A stretch of 64,000 nucleotides of DNA from Eledone cirrhosa (GCA_964016885.1 OZ024740.1:8824450-8888449), one strand, 5' to 3'; shown: positions 51,391 to 62,694, numbered from the stretch's first letter. Notes: generated by a model not told the origin, from the sequence alone. Translations and numbers: made by a program.

Positions 51391-54300
51391 ATGTCAATTT
51401 CGATTGGTATATCAGTTTCGATTGGTATGTCAGTGTCTATTGGTATATCAGTTTATATTTGTATGTCAGTTTCGATTGGTATGCCAGTTTCTATTGGTAT
51501 ATCAGTTTTTATTGGTATGTTAGTTTCTATTGGTATGTCAGTTCCGATTGGTATGTTAGTCCGCGATTCGTACGTCAGTTTCTATTGGTTTATCAATTTC
51601 GATTGGTATGTCAGTTTCTATTGCTCTGTTAGTTTCTATTGGTATATCAGTTTCTATTGGTATGTCAATTTTGATTAGTATGTCAGTTTCTATTGGTATA
51701 TCAGTTTCGATTGTTATATCAGTTTCTATTGGTATATCTGTTCCGATTGGTCTATCAGTTTCGATTGGTATGTCAGTTTCGATTAGTATATCAGTTTCTA
51801 TTGGTATGTCAGTTATGATTAGTATGTCAGTTTCTATTGGTATATCAGTTTCTATTGGTATATCAGTTTCTATTGGTATGTCAGTTTCTATTGGTATGTC
51901 ACTTTCTATTGGTATGTTAGTCCTCGTTTTGTATGTCAGTTTCTATTGGTATATCAATTTCGATTGGTATGTCAGTTTCTATTGGTATGTCAGTTTCTAT
52001 TGGTATATCAATTTCGATTGGTATGTCAGTTTCGATTTGTATATCAGTTTCGATTCGTATGTCAGTTTCGATTGGTATGTCAGTTTCGATTGTTATGTCA
52101 GTTTCGATTTGTATGTCAGTTTCGATTGGTATATCAGTTTCGATTAGTATGTCAGTATCTATTGGTATGTCGGTTTCCATTGGTATATCAGTTTCAATTG
52201 GTATGTCAGTTTCTATTAGTATATCAGTTTCTATTGGTATGTCAGTTTTGATAGGTATGTCAGTTTCTATTGGTATATCAGTTTTGATTGGTATATCAGT
52301 TTCTATCGGTATATCAGTTCCGATTGGTATGTCAGTTTCGATTGGTATATCAGTTTCTATTGGTATATCAGTTTCGATTGATATACCAGTTTTGATTAGT
52401 ATGTCAGTTTCTATTGGTATGTCAGTTTCGATTAGTATATCAGTTTCTATTGGTATGCCAGTTTAGATTTGTATGTCAGTTTCTAATGGTATATCAGTTT
52501 CGATTGGTATATCAGTTTCGATTGGTATATCAGTTTCGATTGGTATGTCAGTTTATATTGGTATGTCAGTTTCTATTGGTATGTCACTTTCAATTGGTAT
52601 ATCAGTTTCGATTGATATGTCAGTTTTATTGGTATGTCAATTTCGATTGGTATATCAGTTTCGATTCGTATGTCAGTCTCTATTGGTATATCAGTTTATA
52701 TTTGTATGTCAGTTTCGATTGGTATGTCAGTTTCTATTGGTATACCAGTTTTGATTGGTATGTTAGTTTCTATTGTTATGTCAGTTCCGATTGGTATGTT
52801 AGTCCTCGATTCGTATGTCAGTTTCTATTGGTATATCAATTTCGATTGGTAGGTCAGTTTCTATTGGTATATCAGTTTCTAGTGGTATGTCAGTTTTGAT
52901 TGGTATGTCAGTTTCTATTGGTATATCAGTTTCGATTGTTATATCAGTTTCTATTGTTACATCAGTTCCGATTGGTATATCAGTTTCGATTAGTATATCA
53001 GTTTCTATTGGTATATCAGTCCCGATTGGTATATCAGTTTCGATTGGTATATCAGTTTTTATTGGTATGTTAGTTTCTATTGGTATGTCAGTTCCGATTG
53101 GTATGTTAGTCCGCGATTCGTACGTCAGTTTCTATTGGTTTATCAATTTCGATTGGTATGTCAGTTTCTATTGCTCTGTTAGTTTCTATTGGTATATCAG
53201 TTTCTATTGGTATGTCAATTTTGATTAGTATGTCAGTTTCTATTGGTATATCAGTTTCGATTGGTATATCAGTTTCTATTGGTATATCTGTTCCGATTGG
53301 TCTATCAGTTTCGATTGGTATGTCAGTTTCGATTAGTATATCAGTTTCTATTGGTATGTCAGTTATGATTGGTATGTCAGTTTCTATTGGTATATCAGTT
53401 TCTATTGGTATATCAGTTTCTATTGGTATGTCAGTTTCTATTGGTATGTCACTTTCTATTGGTATGTTAGTCCTCGTTTTGTATGTCAGTTTCTATTGGT
53501 ATATCAATTTCGATTGGTATGTCAGTTTCTATTGGTATGTCAGTCTCTATTGGTATATCAATTTCGATTGGTATGTCAGTTTCGATTTGTATATCAGTTT
53601 CGATTCGTATGTCAGTTTCGATTGGTATGTCAGTTTCGATTGTTATGTCAGTTTCGATTTGTATGTCAGTTTCGATTGGTATATCAGTTTCGATTAGTAT
53701 GTCAGTATCTATTGGTATGTCGGTTTCCATTGGTATATCAGTTTCTATTGGTATGTCCGTTTTGATAGGTATGTCAGTTTCTATTGGTATATCAGTTTTG
53801 ATTGGTATATCAGTTTCTATCGGTATATCAGTTCCGATTGGTATGTCAGTTTCGATTGGTATATCAGTTTCTATTGGTATATCAGTTTCGATTGGTATAT
53901 CAGTTTCTATCGGTATATCAGTTCCGATTGGTATGTCAGTTTCGATTGGTATATCAGTTTCTATTGTTACATCAGTTCCGATTGGTATATCAGTTTCTAT
54001 TGGTATGTCAGTTTCGATTAGTATATCAGTTTCTATTGGTATATCAGTTTCGATTGGTATGTCAGTTTCTATTGGTATATCAGTTTCGATTGGTATATCA
54101 GTTTCGATTGGTATATAAGTTTCGATTAGTATATCAGTTTCTATTGGTATATCAGTTTCTATTGGTATGTCAGTTTCAATTTGTATGTCAGTTTCTATTG
54201 GTATGTCAGTTTCTATTGATATATCAGTTTCTATTTGTATGTCAGTTTCGATTGGTATGTCAGTTTCTATTGGTATATCAGTATCGATTGGTAAGTTAGT

Positions 54301-56280
54301 TTCTATTGTTATGTCAGTTTCGATTAGTATATCACTTTCTATTGGCATGTCAGTTTCGATTGGTATGTCAGTTTCGATTGGTTTGTCAGTTTCTATTGGT
54401 ATATGAGTTTCGATTGGTATGTCAGTTTTGATTGGTATGTCAGTTTCTATTATTATATCAGTTTCTATTGGTATGTGAGTTTAAATTGGTATATCAGTTT
54501 CTATTGGTATATCAGTTCCGATTGGTATATCAGTTTCGATTGGTATATCAGTTTCTATTGGTATATCAGTTCCGATTGGTATATCAGTTTCAATTGGTAT
54601 GTCAGTTTCTATTGGTATATCAGTTTCGATTGATATATCAGTTTCGATTAGTATGTCAGTTTCTATTGGTATGTCAGTTTCGATTAGTATATCAGTTTCT
54701 ATTGGTATGTCAGTTTCGATTTGTATGTCAGTTTCTATTGGTATATCAGTTTTGATTGGTATATCAGTTTTGATTGGTATATCAGTTTCGATTGGTATGT
54801 CAGTTTCGATTAGTATATCAGTTACTATTGGTATGTCAGTTTCGATTGGTACGTCAGTTTCTATTGGTATGTCAGTTTCTATTGGTATATCAATTTCGAT
54901 TGGTATTTCAGTTTCCATTGGTATATCAGTTTTGATTGGTATATCAGTTTCTATTGTTATATCAGTTTCTATTGGTATGTCAGTTTCGAATGGTATGTCA
55001 GTTTCTATTGCTATGTCAGTTTCGATTGGTATATCTGTTTCTATTGGTATATCAGTTCCGATTGGTATATCTGTTTCGATTGGTATATCAGTTTCTATTA
55101 GTATATCAGTTCCGATTGGTATATCAGTTTCGATTGGTATGTCAGTTTCTATTGGTATATCAGTTTCGATTGGCATATCAGTTTTGATTGGTATATCAGT
55201 TTTTCGATTGGTATGTCAGTTTCTATTGGTATGTCAGTTTCTATTGGTATGTCAGTTTCGATTGGTATGTCAGTTTTATTGGTATGTCAATTTCGATTGG
55301 TATATCACTTTCGATTGGTATGTCAGTTTCTATTTGTATATCAGTTTCTTTTGTATGTCAGTTTCGATTGGTATGTCAGTTTCTATTGGTATATCAGTTT
55401 TTATTGGTATGTTAGATTCTATTGGTATGTCAGGTCCGATTGGTATGTTAGTCCACGATTCGTACGTCAGTTTCTATTGGTATATCAATTTCGATTGGTA
55501 TGTCAGTTTCTATTGGTCTGTCAGTTTCTATTGGTATATCAGTTTCGATTGGTATGTCAGTTTTGATTAGTATATCAGTTTCTATTGATATATCAGTTTC
55601 TATTGGTATATCAATTTCGATTGGTATATCAGTTTCTATTGGTATGTCAGTTTCGATTCGTATGTCAGTTTCGATTGGTACATCAATTTCGATTGGTAAG
55701 TCAGTTTCGATTTGTATGTCAGTTTTGATAGTTATGTCAGTTTCTATTGGTATATCAGTTTTGATTGGTATATCAGTTTCTATTGGTATATCAGTTCCGA
55801 TTGGTATGTCAATTTTGATTGGTATGTCAGTTTCGATTAGTATGTCAGTTTTGATAATTATGTCAGTTTCTATTGGTATATCAGTTCCGATTGGTATGTC
55901 AGTTTCGATTGGTATATCAGTTTCTATTGGTATATCAGTTTCGATTGATATACCAGTTTCGATTAGTATGTCAGTTTCTATTGGTATGTCAGTTTCGATT
56001 AGTATATCAGTTTCTATTGGTATGTCAGTTTCGATTAGTATGCCAGGTTCGATTGGTATGTCAGTTTCTATTGGTATATCAGTTTCGATTGTTATATCAG
56101 CTTCGATTGGTATATCAGTTTCGATTGGTATATCAGTTTATATTTGTATGTCAGTTTATATTGGTATGTCAGTTTCTATTGGTATGTCACTTTCAATTGG
56201 TATATCAGTTTCGATTGATATGTCAGTTTTATTGGTATGTCAATTTCGATTGGTATATCAGTTTCGATTGGTATGTCAGT
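51391..56280 (+). repeat. Higher-order repeat, right copy of the 4.8 kb tandem duplication
   Basis: It is the head-to-tail partner of 46560-51390, with the same variant-unit order and few point differences. The near identity indicates very recent unequal exchange, or an assembly duplication. Confidence 0.83.
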
Positions 56281-57387
56281 TTCTATTGGTATACCAGTTT
56301 TGATTGGTATGTTAGTTTCTATTGGTATGTCAGTTCCGATTGGTATGTTAGTCCTCGATTCGTATGTCAGTTTCTATTGGTATATCAATTTCGATTGGTA
56401 GGTCAATTTCTATTGGTATATCAGTTTCTATTGGTATGTCAGTTTTGATTGGTATGTCAGTTTCTATTGTTATATCAGTTTCTATTGTTACATAAGTTCC
56501 GATTGGTATATCAGTTTCGATTAGTATATCAGTTTCTATTGGTATATCAGTCCCGATTGGTATATCAGTTTCGATTGGCATGTCAGTTTCTATTGGTATA
56601 TCAGTCTCGATTGATATATCAGTTTCAATTAGTATGTCAGTTTCTATTGGTATGTCAGTTTCGATTAGTATATCAGTTTCTGTTGGTATATCAGTTTCGA
56701 TTGGTATGTCTGTTTCTATTGGTATATCAGTTTCGATTGGTATATCAGTTTCGATTGGTATATAAGTTTCGATTGGTATGTCAGTTTCTATTGGTATGTC
56801 AGTTTCTATTGGTATATTGATTTCGATTGGTAGGTCAGTTTCTATTGGTATGTCAGTTTCAATTTGTATGTCAGTTTCTATTGGTATGTCAGTTTCTATT
56901 GATATATCAGTTTCTATTTGTATGTCAGTTTCGATTGGTATGTCAGTTTCTATTGGTATATCAGTTTCGATTGGTAAGTTAGTTTCTATTGTTATGTCAG
57001 TTTCGATTAGTATATCACTTTCTATTGGCATGTCAGTTTCGATTGGTATGTCAGTTTCGATTGGTTTGTCAGTTTCTATTGGTATATGAGTTTCGATTGG
57101 TATGTCAGTTTTGATTGGTATGTCAGTTTCTATTATTATATCAGTTTCTATTGGTATGTGAGTTTAAATTGGTATATCAGTTTCTATTGGTATATCAGTT
57201 CCGATTGGTATATCAGTTTCGATTGGTATATCAGTTTCTATTGGTATATCAGTTCCGATTGGTATATCAGTTTCAATTGGTATGTCAGTTTCTATTGGTA
57301 TATCAGTTTCGATTGATATATCAGTTTCGATTAGTATGTCAGTTTCTATTGGTATGTCAGTTTCGATTAGTATATCAGTTTCTATTG

Positions 57388-57770
57388 TATCTCTCTCAGT
57401 TATTTACCATGCGACCCTCAGTTCCTACCCCCCCCCCCCTCTCTATGCACTTCTTTAAGGCTTACTACCCTGTCTTTAACCTAATTCATTCAATCTGAAA
57501 ATATTGAAGAGATAAGACACTTTCCCATTCTTCTCTGCTAAAATGTACCACTAGAGCTGATTCAAATTTTCCCAGCCAGCCATCCATCTAATCTACGAAG
57601 GTATTTTAGCCTACATATTGTCGTTAATATTATGATGTTCCCTGCTGTATTAGCGTTAAATTTTCCCTGCTGTATTAGCGATAAATTTTCGAGGGTTTCT
57701 CTTAGTAGCTTTTTTCATGACGTTATTATTGTTAATTTTACTGATGTAGTATTAACTTGGATATTTACGG
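57388..57770 (+). other. Non-satellite sequence left of LINE-B1
   Basis: The satellite stops at TCTATTG (57387). A 28-bp block at 57402-57429 is shared with 59304-59331. A 12-C run follows (57428-57439), then about 330 bp that I cannot assign, containing a 25-bp tandem doublet (TTCCCTGCTGTATTAGCG at 57638 and 57663). LINE homology starts abruptly at 57771. No gene is supported. Confidence 0.6.
57402..57429 (+). repeat. 28-bp direct repeat, left copy
   Basis: It starts ATTTACCATGCGACC and ends CAGTTCCTACC, and is identical to 59304-59331. It is either a long target duplication around LINE-B1 or a shared LINE-B 5' end. Confidence 0.85.
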
Positions 57771-59010
57771 GGCATTTGTCGACCTTGAGAAAGCCTTTGA
57801 CAGAGTTCCACGTGCAGTAATCTGGTGGGCTCTTAGAAAACTAGGAGTAGATGAATGGCTTGTGAAAGCGGTACAAGCCATGTATAGGGGAGCAGTCAGC
57901 AAAGTTAGGATTGGCAATGAGTATAGCGAGGAATTTAGCGTACAGGTTGGGGTCCACCAGGGCTCTGTTCTTAGCCCTCTCCTGTTCATCATAGTCCTGC
58001 AGGCAATAACGGAGGAGTTTAAGACCGGATGCCCATGGGAACTCCTGTATGCTGATGACCTCGCACTCATAGCTGAATCTATGGTAGAACTAGAGAATAA
58101 ATTCCAAACCTGGAAGCAGGGACTAGAGAGAAAGGGCCTCAAAGTCAACATGACAAAGACTAAGGTCCTTATAAGTAGACGAGAAAACAGAACCCAGATC
58201 CCCTCAGGGAAATGGCCTTGCTCAGTATGTAGGAAAGGTGTAGGTAGGAACTCCATTCTCTGCCCCAAATGCAAACAATGGGTACACAAGAGATGTAGCG
58301 GGATCTCAGGAAGCTTAATTAAGAATGTAGGATTCACATGCAGCAGCTGTGCTGAAACAGCAAGCAAACAGCCACAGGAAACAAGTACCACCAATCTCTG
58401 GGAGGGCCCTGTAGAAACAGTAGACAGCTTCTGCTACCTAGGTGACCGAATTAGCAACGGAGGTGGGTGCTCAGAAAGTACAATAACTAGGGTAAGAACG
58501 GGATGGAAGAAGTTTAGGGAACTACTACCACTGCTAGCTGCAAAAGGCTTCTCCCTCAGAATGAAAGGCAGACTGTATGATGCGTGTATCCGAACAGCGA
58601 TGTTGCATGGTAGTGAGACCTGGGCGCTGAAGGTGGAAGACTTACGTAGATTAGAGAGAAACGAAGCCTGCATGCTCCGATGGATGTGTAACAGTAATAT
58701 ACGTGAACGACAAAGCATAAATGAATTGAGAGAGAGACTGAGCATAAGAGGAATCAAATGCTGCGTGCAGGAGAGGCGGTTACGCTGGTATGGACATGTG
58801 ATGCGTATGAAGGATGACAGCTGCATAAAAAGGTGCAGAGCACTAGAAGTTGATGGAAACCGCGGAGTGGGGAGACCCAAGATGACTTGGGATGAGGTGA
58901 TAAAAGCCGACCTTACCCAACTACACCTCTCAAAGTCAATGACACACGACCGTGACTTCTGGCGTCACGCAGTAATACAGGGTACCCGACCTCCCATGGG
59001 TACATGCTGA
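57771..59010 (+). pseudogene. LINE-B1: truncated RTE-like RT ORF (C-terminal 413 codons)
   Basis: The ORF begins abruptly at the sequence coding AFVDLEKAF, RT motif A, and continues in frame to TGA at 59008-59010. Endonuclease and the RT fingers are missing and there is no ATG in context. It retains GVHQGSVLSPLLF, YADD, the C4HC3 finger, RLRWYGHVMRM and GRPKMTW. It is collinear with LINE-B2 at offset 3684. The two coding segments differ by only two silent-looking changes (C/T near 58260 and T/C near 58642), so the translated proteins are the same. It cannot encode a working element by itself. Confidence 0.88.
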
Positions 59011-59303
59011 AGCATATAAACAATATGCCCCCCCCCCCCCACCGCAAGGTGGTCGTGGAGGTGCCACGGCAAAAAAGCACCCAGCCCACACTGTAAAGTG
59101 GACGTGTAGGCGCCACGAAAAAGCACCCAGCACTCACTGTAAATGAGGTTGGTGTTAGGAAGGGCATCCAGCTGTGGAAATCAAGCCAGATCAGTTCCTG
59201 TATGAGCAAGGCATGGTCAGCCGACCAGACACTGCCCACAACAGGACAACCCGTCTAACTCATGCTAGCGTGGAAGAACGGACGTAAAACGGTGATGATG
59301 ATG
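59011..59303 (+). repeat. LINE-B1 3' UTR and GATGAT tail
   Basis: It carries a 13-C run, then repeated CACCCAGC-CACACTGTAAA type blocks, GTTGGTGTTAGGAAGGGCAT, CATGCTAGCGTGG, AACGGACG and GATGATGATGAT. It differs from the LINE-B2 3' UTR at a handful of positions (C-run 13 versus 14, GCGCCACG versus GTGCCACG, CTGTGG versus CTGTAG, CTAACTC versus CTAACCC). The tail is the type shared with cephalopod SINEs. Confidence 0.85.
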
Positions 59304-59574
59304 ATTTACCATGCGACCCTCAGTTCCTACCTCACAATTTCCCTCCCCCCCACCCCCACACACCACCATAGTCTATTCGACCAATCAAACCTAGCATGCC
59401 ATTTCCACTGCTGCTGCTGCTACTACCTGCCTAACTAACTCTCTCCTCCTCTGGCGCATCCCAACACACCCTGCCATTACCCCACCACCACTGTCCTTCT
59501 AGCCCTCAATTTTCCCACCGTTATGGATGGATGAGCTGGGAATACACGAGCAACTCTGAATCAATAGATGAAAT
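59304..59574 (+). other. 5' UTR of LINE-B2
   Basis: It is C-rich and non-coding (CCCTCCCCCCCACCCCCACA, then CTGCTGCTGCTGCTAC), and its first 28 bp equal 57402-57429. It presumably carries the internal promoter expected of an autonomous LINE; no motif is identifiable. Confidence 0.65.
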
Positions 59575-62500
59575 ATGAATCTGCGAGCTACCAAGCACCC
59601 ACGTGAAGTGCCAACCCAGAGACCCTCCCCTACGAGTGTCGACAAATGCCCAAAACTCCGAGTTGGTACCATCAATGTAGGCTCAATGAAAGGAAGAGCA
59701 GGAGAAATCGTAGAAATGCTAGAGCGAAAGGAAGTTGATGTATGCTGTGTGCAAGAGACTAGATGGAGAGGAGGGTCTGCTAGAGTCCTTGTAGGAAAAA
59801 GCCAGTGCTACAAATTTTTCTGGGTGGGAAATGACGATGGGATGGGTGGTGTAGGTATACTATTAGCTGACAAGTGGGTAGATAAAGTAATCTCAGTGTA
59901 CAGGGTAAATGCAAGAATCATTAAACTCAGACTAGTCCTGAATAAGACAATTACCACAATAATATCAGCTTACGCACCCCAATCGGGGCTGCCAGACGAA
60001 CTTAAGGATAGGTTTTACGAGTCCCTAATACACACTACTGCTCTAACAGACGACAAGGACTTCCTAATCATTGCAGGAGATTTTAACGGACACGTAGGTA
60101 AACACTGCGACGGCTTCAATAGAGTACATGGAGGCCATGGAGTTGGCACAAGGAATGAGGAAGGATTCAGACTTCTAGAATTCTGCGACGCCAATGACAT
60201 GTCGATATGTAACACAAACTTTAAAAAACCCGACAACCACCTGATCACCTATAGATCAGGGGAGCACTCTAGTCAGTTAGATTTTATCCTCATCAGAGGA
60301 CGTGACAGATGGACGGTCGTAAACACAAAAGCCTTCCCTAGTGAGGAATGTACATCCCAACATAGCTTAGTTGTCAGCGACCTCACGGTCAGAACTAGAC
60401 GAGCCCTGAAACAGAGGCCAACCTGGAGAAGAAAGATCTGGAAGCTGAAAGTCCCCTCAACCAGTAACAGATTTAAAGATATTTTACTCAACGCCTACGA
60501 CAGTAAAGAAGAACAGATAGAGACATTTAACGTAGAAGAGAACTGGGAGTTTCTAAAAAATAACTTACTAGAGGCGACGGATGAGGTTTGTGGCTGGAGT
60601 AAGACCTCAAGCAGGAGGAGAGTGACTTGGTGGTGGAACAATAAGGTAGATGAAGCAGTCAAGGCCAAGAGACAGGCATGGAAAGAATGGAAGAACGGGG
60701 GGAGCAGGGTACATTACATAGAGACCAAGAGGGAAGCTAGGCGACAAGTATACTTAGCTAGGAGGGAAGCAGAGGATAGAAAATTCAAGCATGTTTTACA
60801 ACGTGAGGACCAGAAACAGGAGGTATTCAAGATTGCGAGGCAGTGTGTCAGAGATAGTTGTGATGTCATTGGAGAGAAGTGTATCCGGAATGATAAAGGT
60901 GAGCTTGCCCTCACAAGTGCTGAGAAGAAAGATGCATGGAAGAGTCATTATGATAGATTACTAAATGAGGAGAATGCATGGGAAGAAGAGACCCTACCCC
61001 ACGTAGACCCTATAGAGGGACCAGCAGTACAAGTCAGCGGCAGCGTAGTAAGTAAGGCAATCAGAGATATGAAGATAGGGAAGGCAACCGGTCCATCGGG
61101 TATAGCTGCCGAGATGCTGAAGGCATCTGGGTCTGTAGGTCACACTATAACCACACGTATCGTTAACCAGGTAATACTAGAGGGGGCCATACCAAAAGAT
61201 TGGTGCAGTAGCATCATTGTCAACTGCTACAAAGGTAAAGGCGATGCACTAGATAGAGGAAACTATAGAGGTATAAAGTTGATGGACCAGGTCATGAAAG
61301 TAACAGAAAGAGTTATAGCACAGCTGATTAGGGACCGGGTGAATATAGACGAGATGCAATTTGGGTTTGTACCAGGGAAAGGCACCACTGATGCGCTCTT
61401 CCTTGTGAGGCAATTACAGGAAAAGTACCTAGCTAAAAGTAAGCCACTCTACTTGGCATTTGTCGACCTTGAGAAAGCCTTTGACAGAGTTCCACGTGCA
61501 GTAATCTGGTGGGCTCTTAGAAAACTAGGAGTAGATGAATGGCTTGTGAAAGCGGTACAAGCCATGTATAGGGGAGCAGTCAGCAAAGTTAGGATTGGCA
61601 ATGAGTATAGCGAGGAATTTAGCGTACAGGTTGGGGTCCACCAGGGCTCTGTTCTTAGCCCTCTCCTGTTCATCATAGTCCTGCAGGCAATAACGGAGGA
61701 GTTTAAGACCGGATGCCCATGGGAACTCCTGTATGCTGATGACCTCGCACTCATAGCTGAATCTATGGTAGAACTAGAGAATAAATTCCAAACCTGGAAG
61801 CAGGGACTAGAGAGAAAGGGCCTCAAAGTCAACATGACAAAGACTAAGGTCCTTATAAGTAGACGAGAAAACAGAACCCAGATCCCCTCAGGGAAATGGC
61901 CTTGCTCAGTATGTAGGAAAGGTGTAGGTAGGAACTCCATTCTTTGCCCCAAATGCAAACAATGGGTACACAAGAGATGTAGCGGGATCTCAGGAAGCTT
62001 AATTAAGAATGTAGGATTCACATGCAGCAGCTGTGCTGAAACAGCAAGCAAACAGCCACAGGAAACAAGTACCACCAATCTCTGGGAGGGCCCTGTAGAA
62101 ACAGTAGACAGCTTCTGCTACCTAGGTGACCGAATTAGCAACGGAGGTGGGTGCTCAGAAAGTACAATAACTAGGGTAAGAACGGGATGGAAGAAGTTTA
62201 GGGAACTACTACCACTGCTAGCTGCAAAAGGCTTCTCCCTCAGAATGAAAGGCAGACTGTATGATGCGTGTATCCGAACAGCGATGTTGCATGGTAGTGA
62301 GACCTGGGCGCTGAAGGTGGAAGACCTACGTAGATTAGAGAGAAACGAAGCCTGCATGCTCCGATGGATGTGTAACAGTAATATACGTGAACGACAAAGC
62401 ATAAATGAATTGAGAGAGAGACTGAGCATAAGAGGAATCAAATGCTGCGTGCAGGAGAGGCGGTTACGCTGGTATGGACATGTGATGCGTATGAAGGATG

Positions 62501-62694
62501 ACAGCTGCATAAAAAGGTGCAGAGCACTAGAAGTTGATGGAAACCGCGGAGTGGGGAGACCCAAGATGACTTGGGATGAGGTGATAAAAGCCGACCTTAC
62601 CCAACTACACCTCTCAAAGTCAATGACACACGACCGTGACTTCTGGCGTCACGCAGTAATACAGGGTACCCGACCTCCCATGGGTACATGCTGA
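59575..62694 (+). CDS. LINE-B2 endonuclease/reverse transcriptase with embedded PHD-type finger
   Basis: It encodes 1,039 residues from ATG 59575 to TGA 62694. It is predicted to nick DNA and reverse-transcribe the element. APE endonuclease, about 28-270: QETRW 60-64, SAYAPQ 131-136, AGDFNGHVG 167-175, SQHSLVVSDL 261-270 with the catalytic-type His at 263. A basic linker of about 280-470 is followed by RT: NYRGIKL 563-569, FVDLEKAFDRVPR 629-641, GVHQGSVLSPLLF 687-699, YADD 720-723, KTKVLI about 757-762. Then comes a C4HC3 finger, C777, C780, C791, C794, H799, C802, C817, C820, before the YLGDRIS segment at 849-855. C-terminal RLRWYGHVMRM 963-973 and GRPKMTW 994-1000 are typical of RTE-like ORFs. 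No stop, frameshift or missing catalytic residue is seen, so it may be active. The RTE clade is likely but not proven. Confidence 0.9.
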   Translation: MNLRATKHPREVPTQRPSPTSVDKCPKLRVGTINVGSMKGRAGEIVEMLERKEVDVCCVQETRWRGGSARVLVGKSQCYKFFWVGNDDGMGGVGILLADKWVDKVISVYRVNARIIKLRLVLNKTITTIISAYAPQSGLPDELKDRFYESLIHTTALTDDKDFLIIAGDFNGHVGKHCDGFNRVHGGHGVGTRNEEGFRLLEFCDANDMSICNTNFKKPDNHLITYRSGEHSSQLDFILIRGRDRWTVVNTKAFPSEECTSQHSLVVSDLTVRTRRALKQRPTWRRKIWKLKVPSTSNRFKDILLNAYDSKEEQIETFNVEENWEFLKNNLLEATDEVCGWSKTSSRRRVTWWWNNKVDEAVKAKRQAWKEWKNGGSRVHYIETKREARRQVYLARREAEDRKFKHVLQREDQKQEVFKIARQCVRDSCDVIGEKCIRNDKGELALTSAEKKDAWKSHYDRLLNEENAWEEETLPHVDPIEGPAVQVSGSVVSKAIRDMKIGKATGPSGIAAEMLKASGSVGHTITTRIVNQVILEGAIPKDWCSSIIVNCYKGKGDALDRGNYRGIKLMDQVMKVTERVIAQLIRDRVNIDEMQFGFVPGKGTTDALFLVRQLQEKYLAKSKPLYLAFVDLEKAFDRVPRAVIWWALRKLGVDEWLVKAVQAMYRGAVSKVRIGNEYSEEFSVQVGVHQGSVLSPLLFIIVLQAITEEFKTGCPWELLYADDLALIAESMVELENKFQTWKQGLERKGLKVNMTKTKVLISRRENRTQIPSGKWPCSVCRKGVGRNSILCPKCKQWVHKRCSGISGSLIKNVGFTCSSCAETASKQPQETSTTNLWEGPVETVDSFCYLGDRISNGGGCSESTITRVRTGWKKFRELLPLLAAKGFSLRMKGRLYDACIRTAMLHGSETWALKVEDLRRLERNEACMLRWMCNSNIRERQSINELRERLSIRGIKCCVQERRLRWYGHVMRMKDDSCIKRCRALEVDGNRGVGRPKMTWDEVIKADLTQLHLSKSMTHDRDFWRHAVIQGTRPPMGTC

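Larger units (their letters stand above)
28730..57387 (+). repeat. 18-bp minisatellite array, second segment (about 28.7 kb)
   Basis: This continues the same TCAGTTTCKATTGGTATR array, picking up in the unit that was broken at 23479. The GAGTTTAAATTGG landmark recurs at 29684, 32044, 32666, 33747, 35512, 38592, 40608, 43380, 45811, 49631, 54477 and 57160. A second landmark, GTTAGTCC followed by TCGAT or GCGAT, recurs throughout (for example 30061, 30711, 43759). I see no embedded gene, RNA gene or non-satellite insertion here; every long open frame is satellite translation. Confidence 0.97.

Noticed and set aside
3561..57387. Dozens of long open reading frames in the array (SVSIGM, QFLLVY, SFDWYI and minus-strand PIETDI repeats) as repeat proteins
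   Set aside because: The 18-bp unit has no stop in four frames and 18 is a multiple of three, so long frames are automatic. Off-length units shift plus frames often, and GAGTTTAAATTGG and GTTAGTCC place stops without regard to any domain. No ATG context, splice or non-repeat coding part is visible. The minus frame is kept only as a finding.
57757..57770. A true start codon for LINE-B1
   Set aside because: The only start-like codon is a TTG in non-LINE sequence; homology begins at 57771 in the middle of RT.
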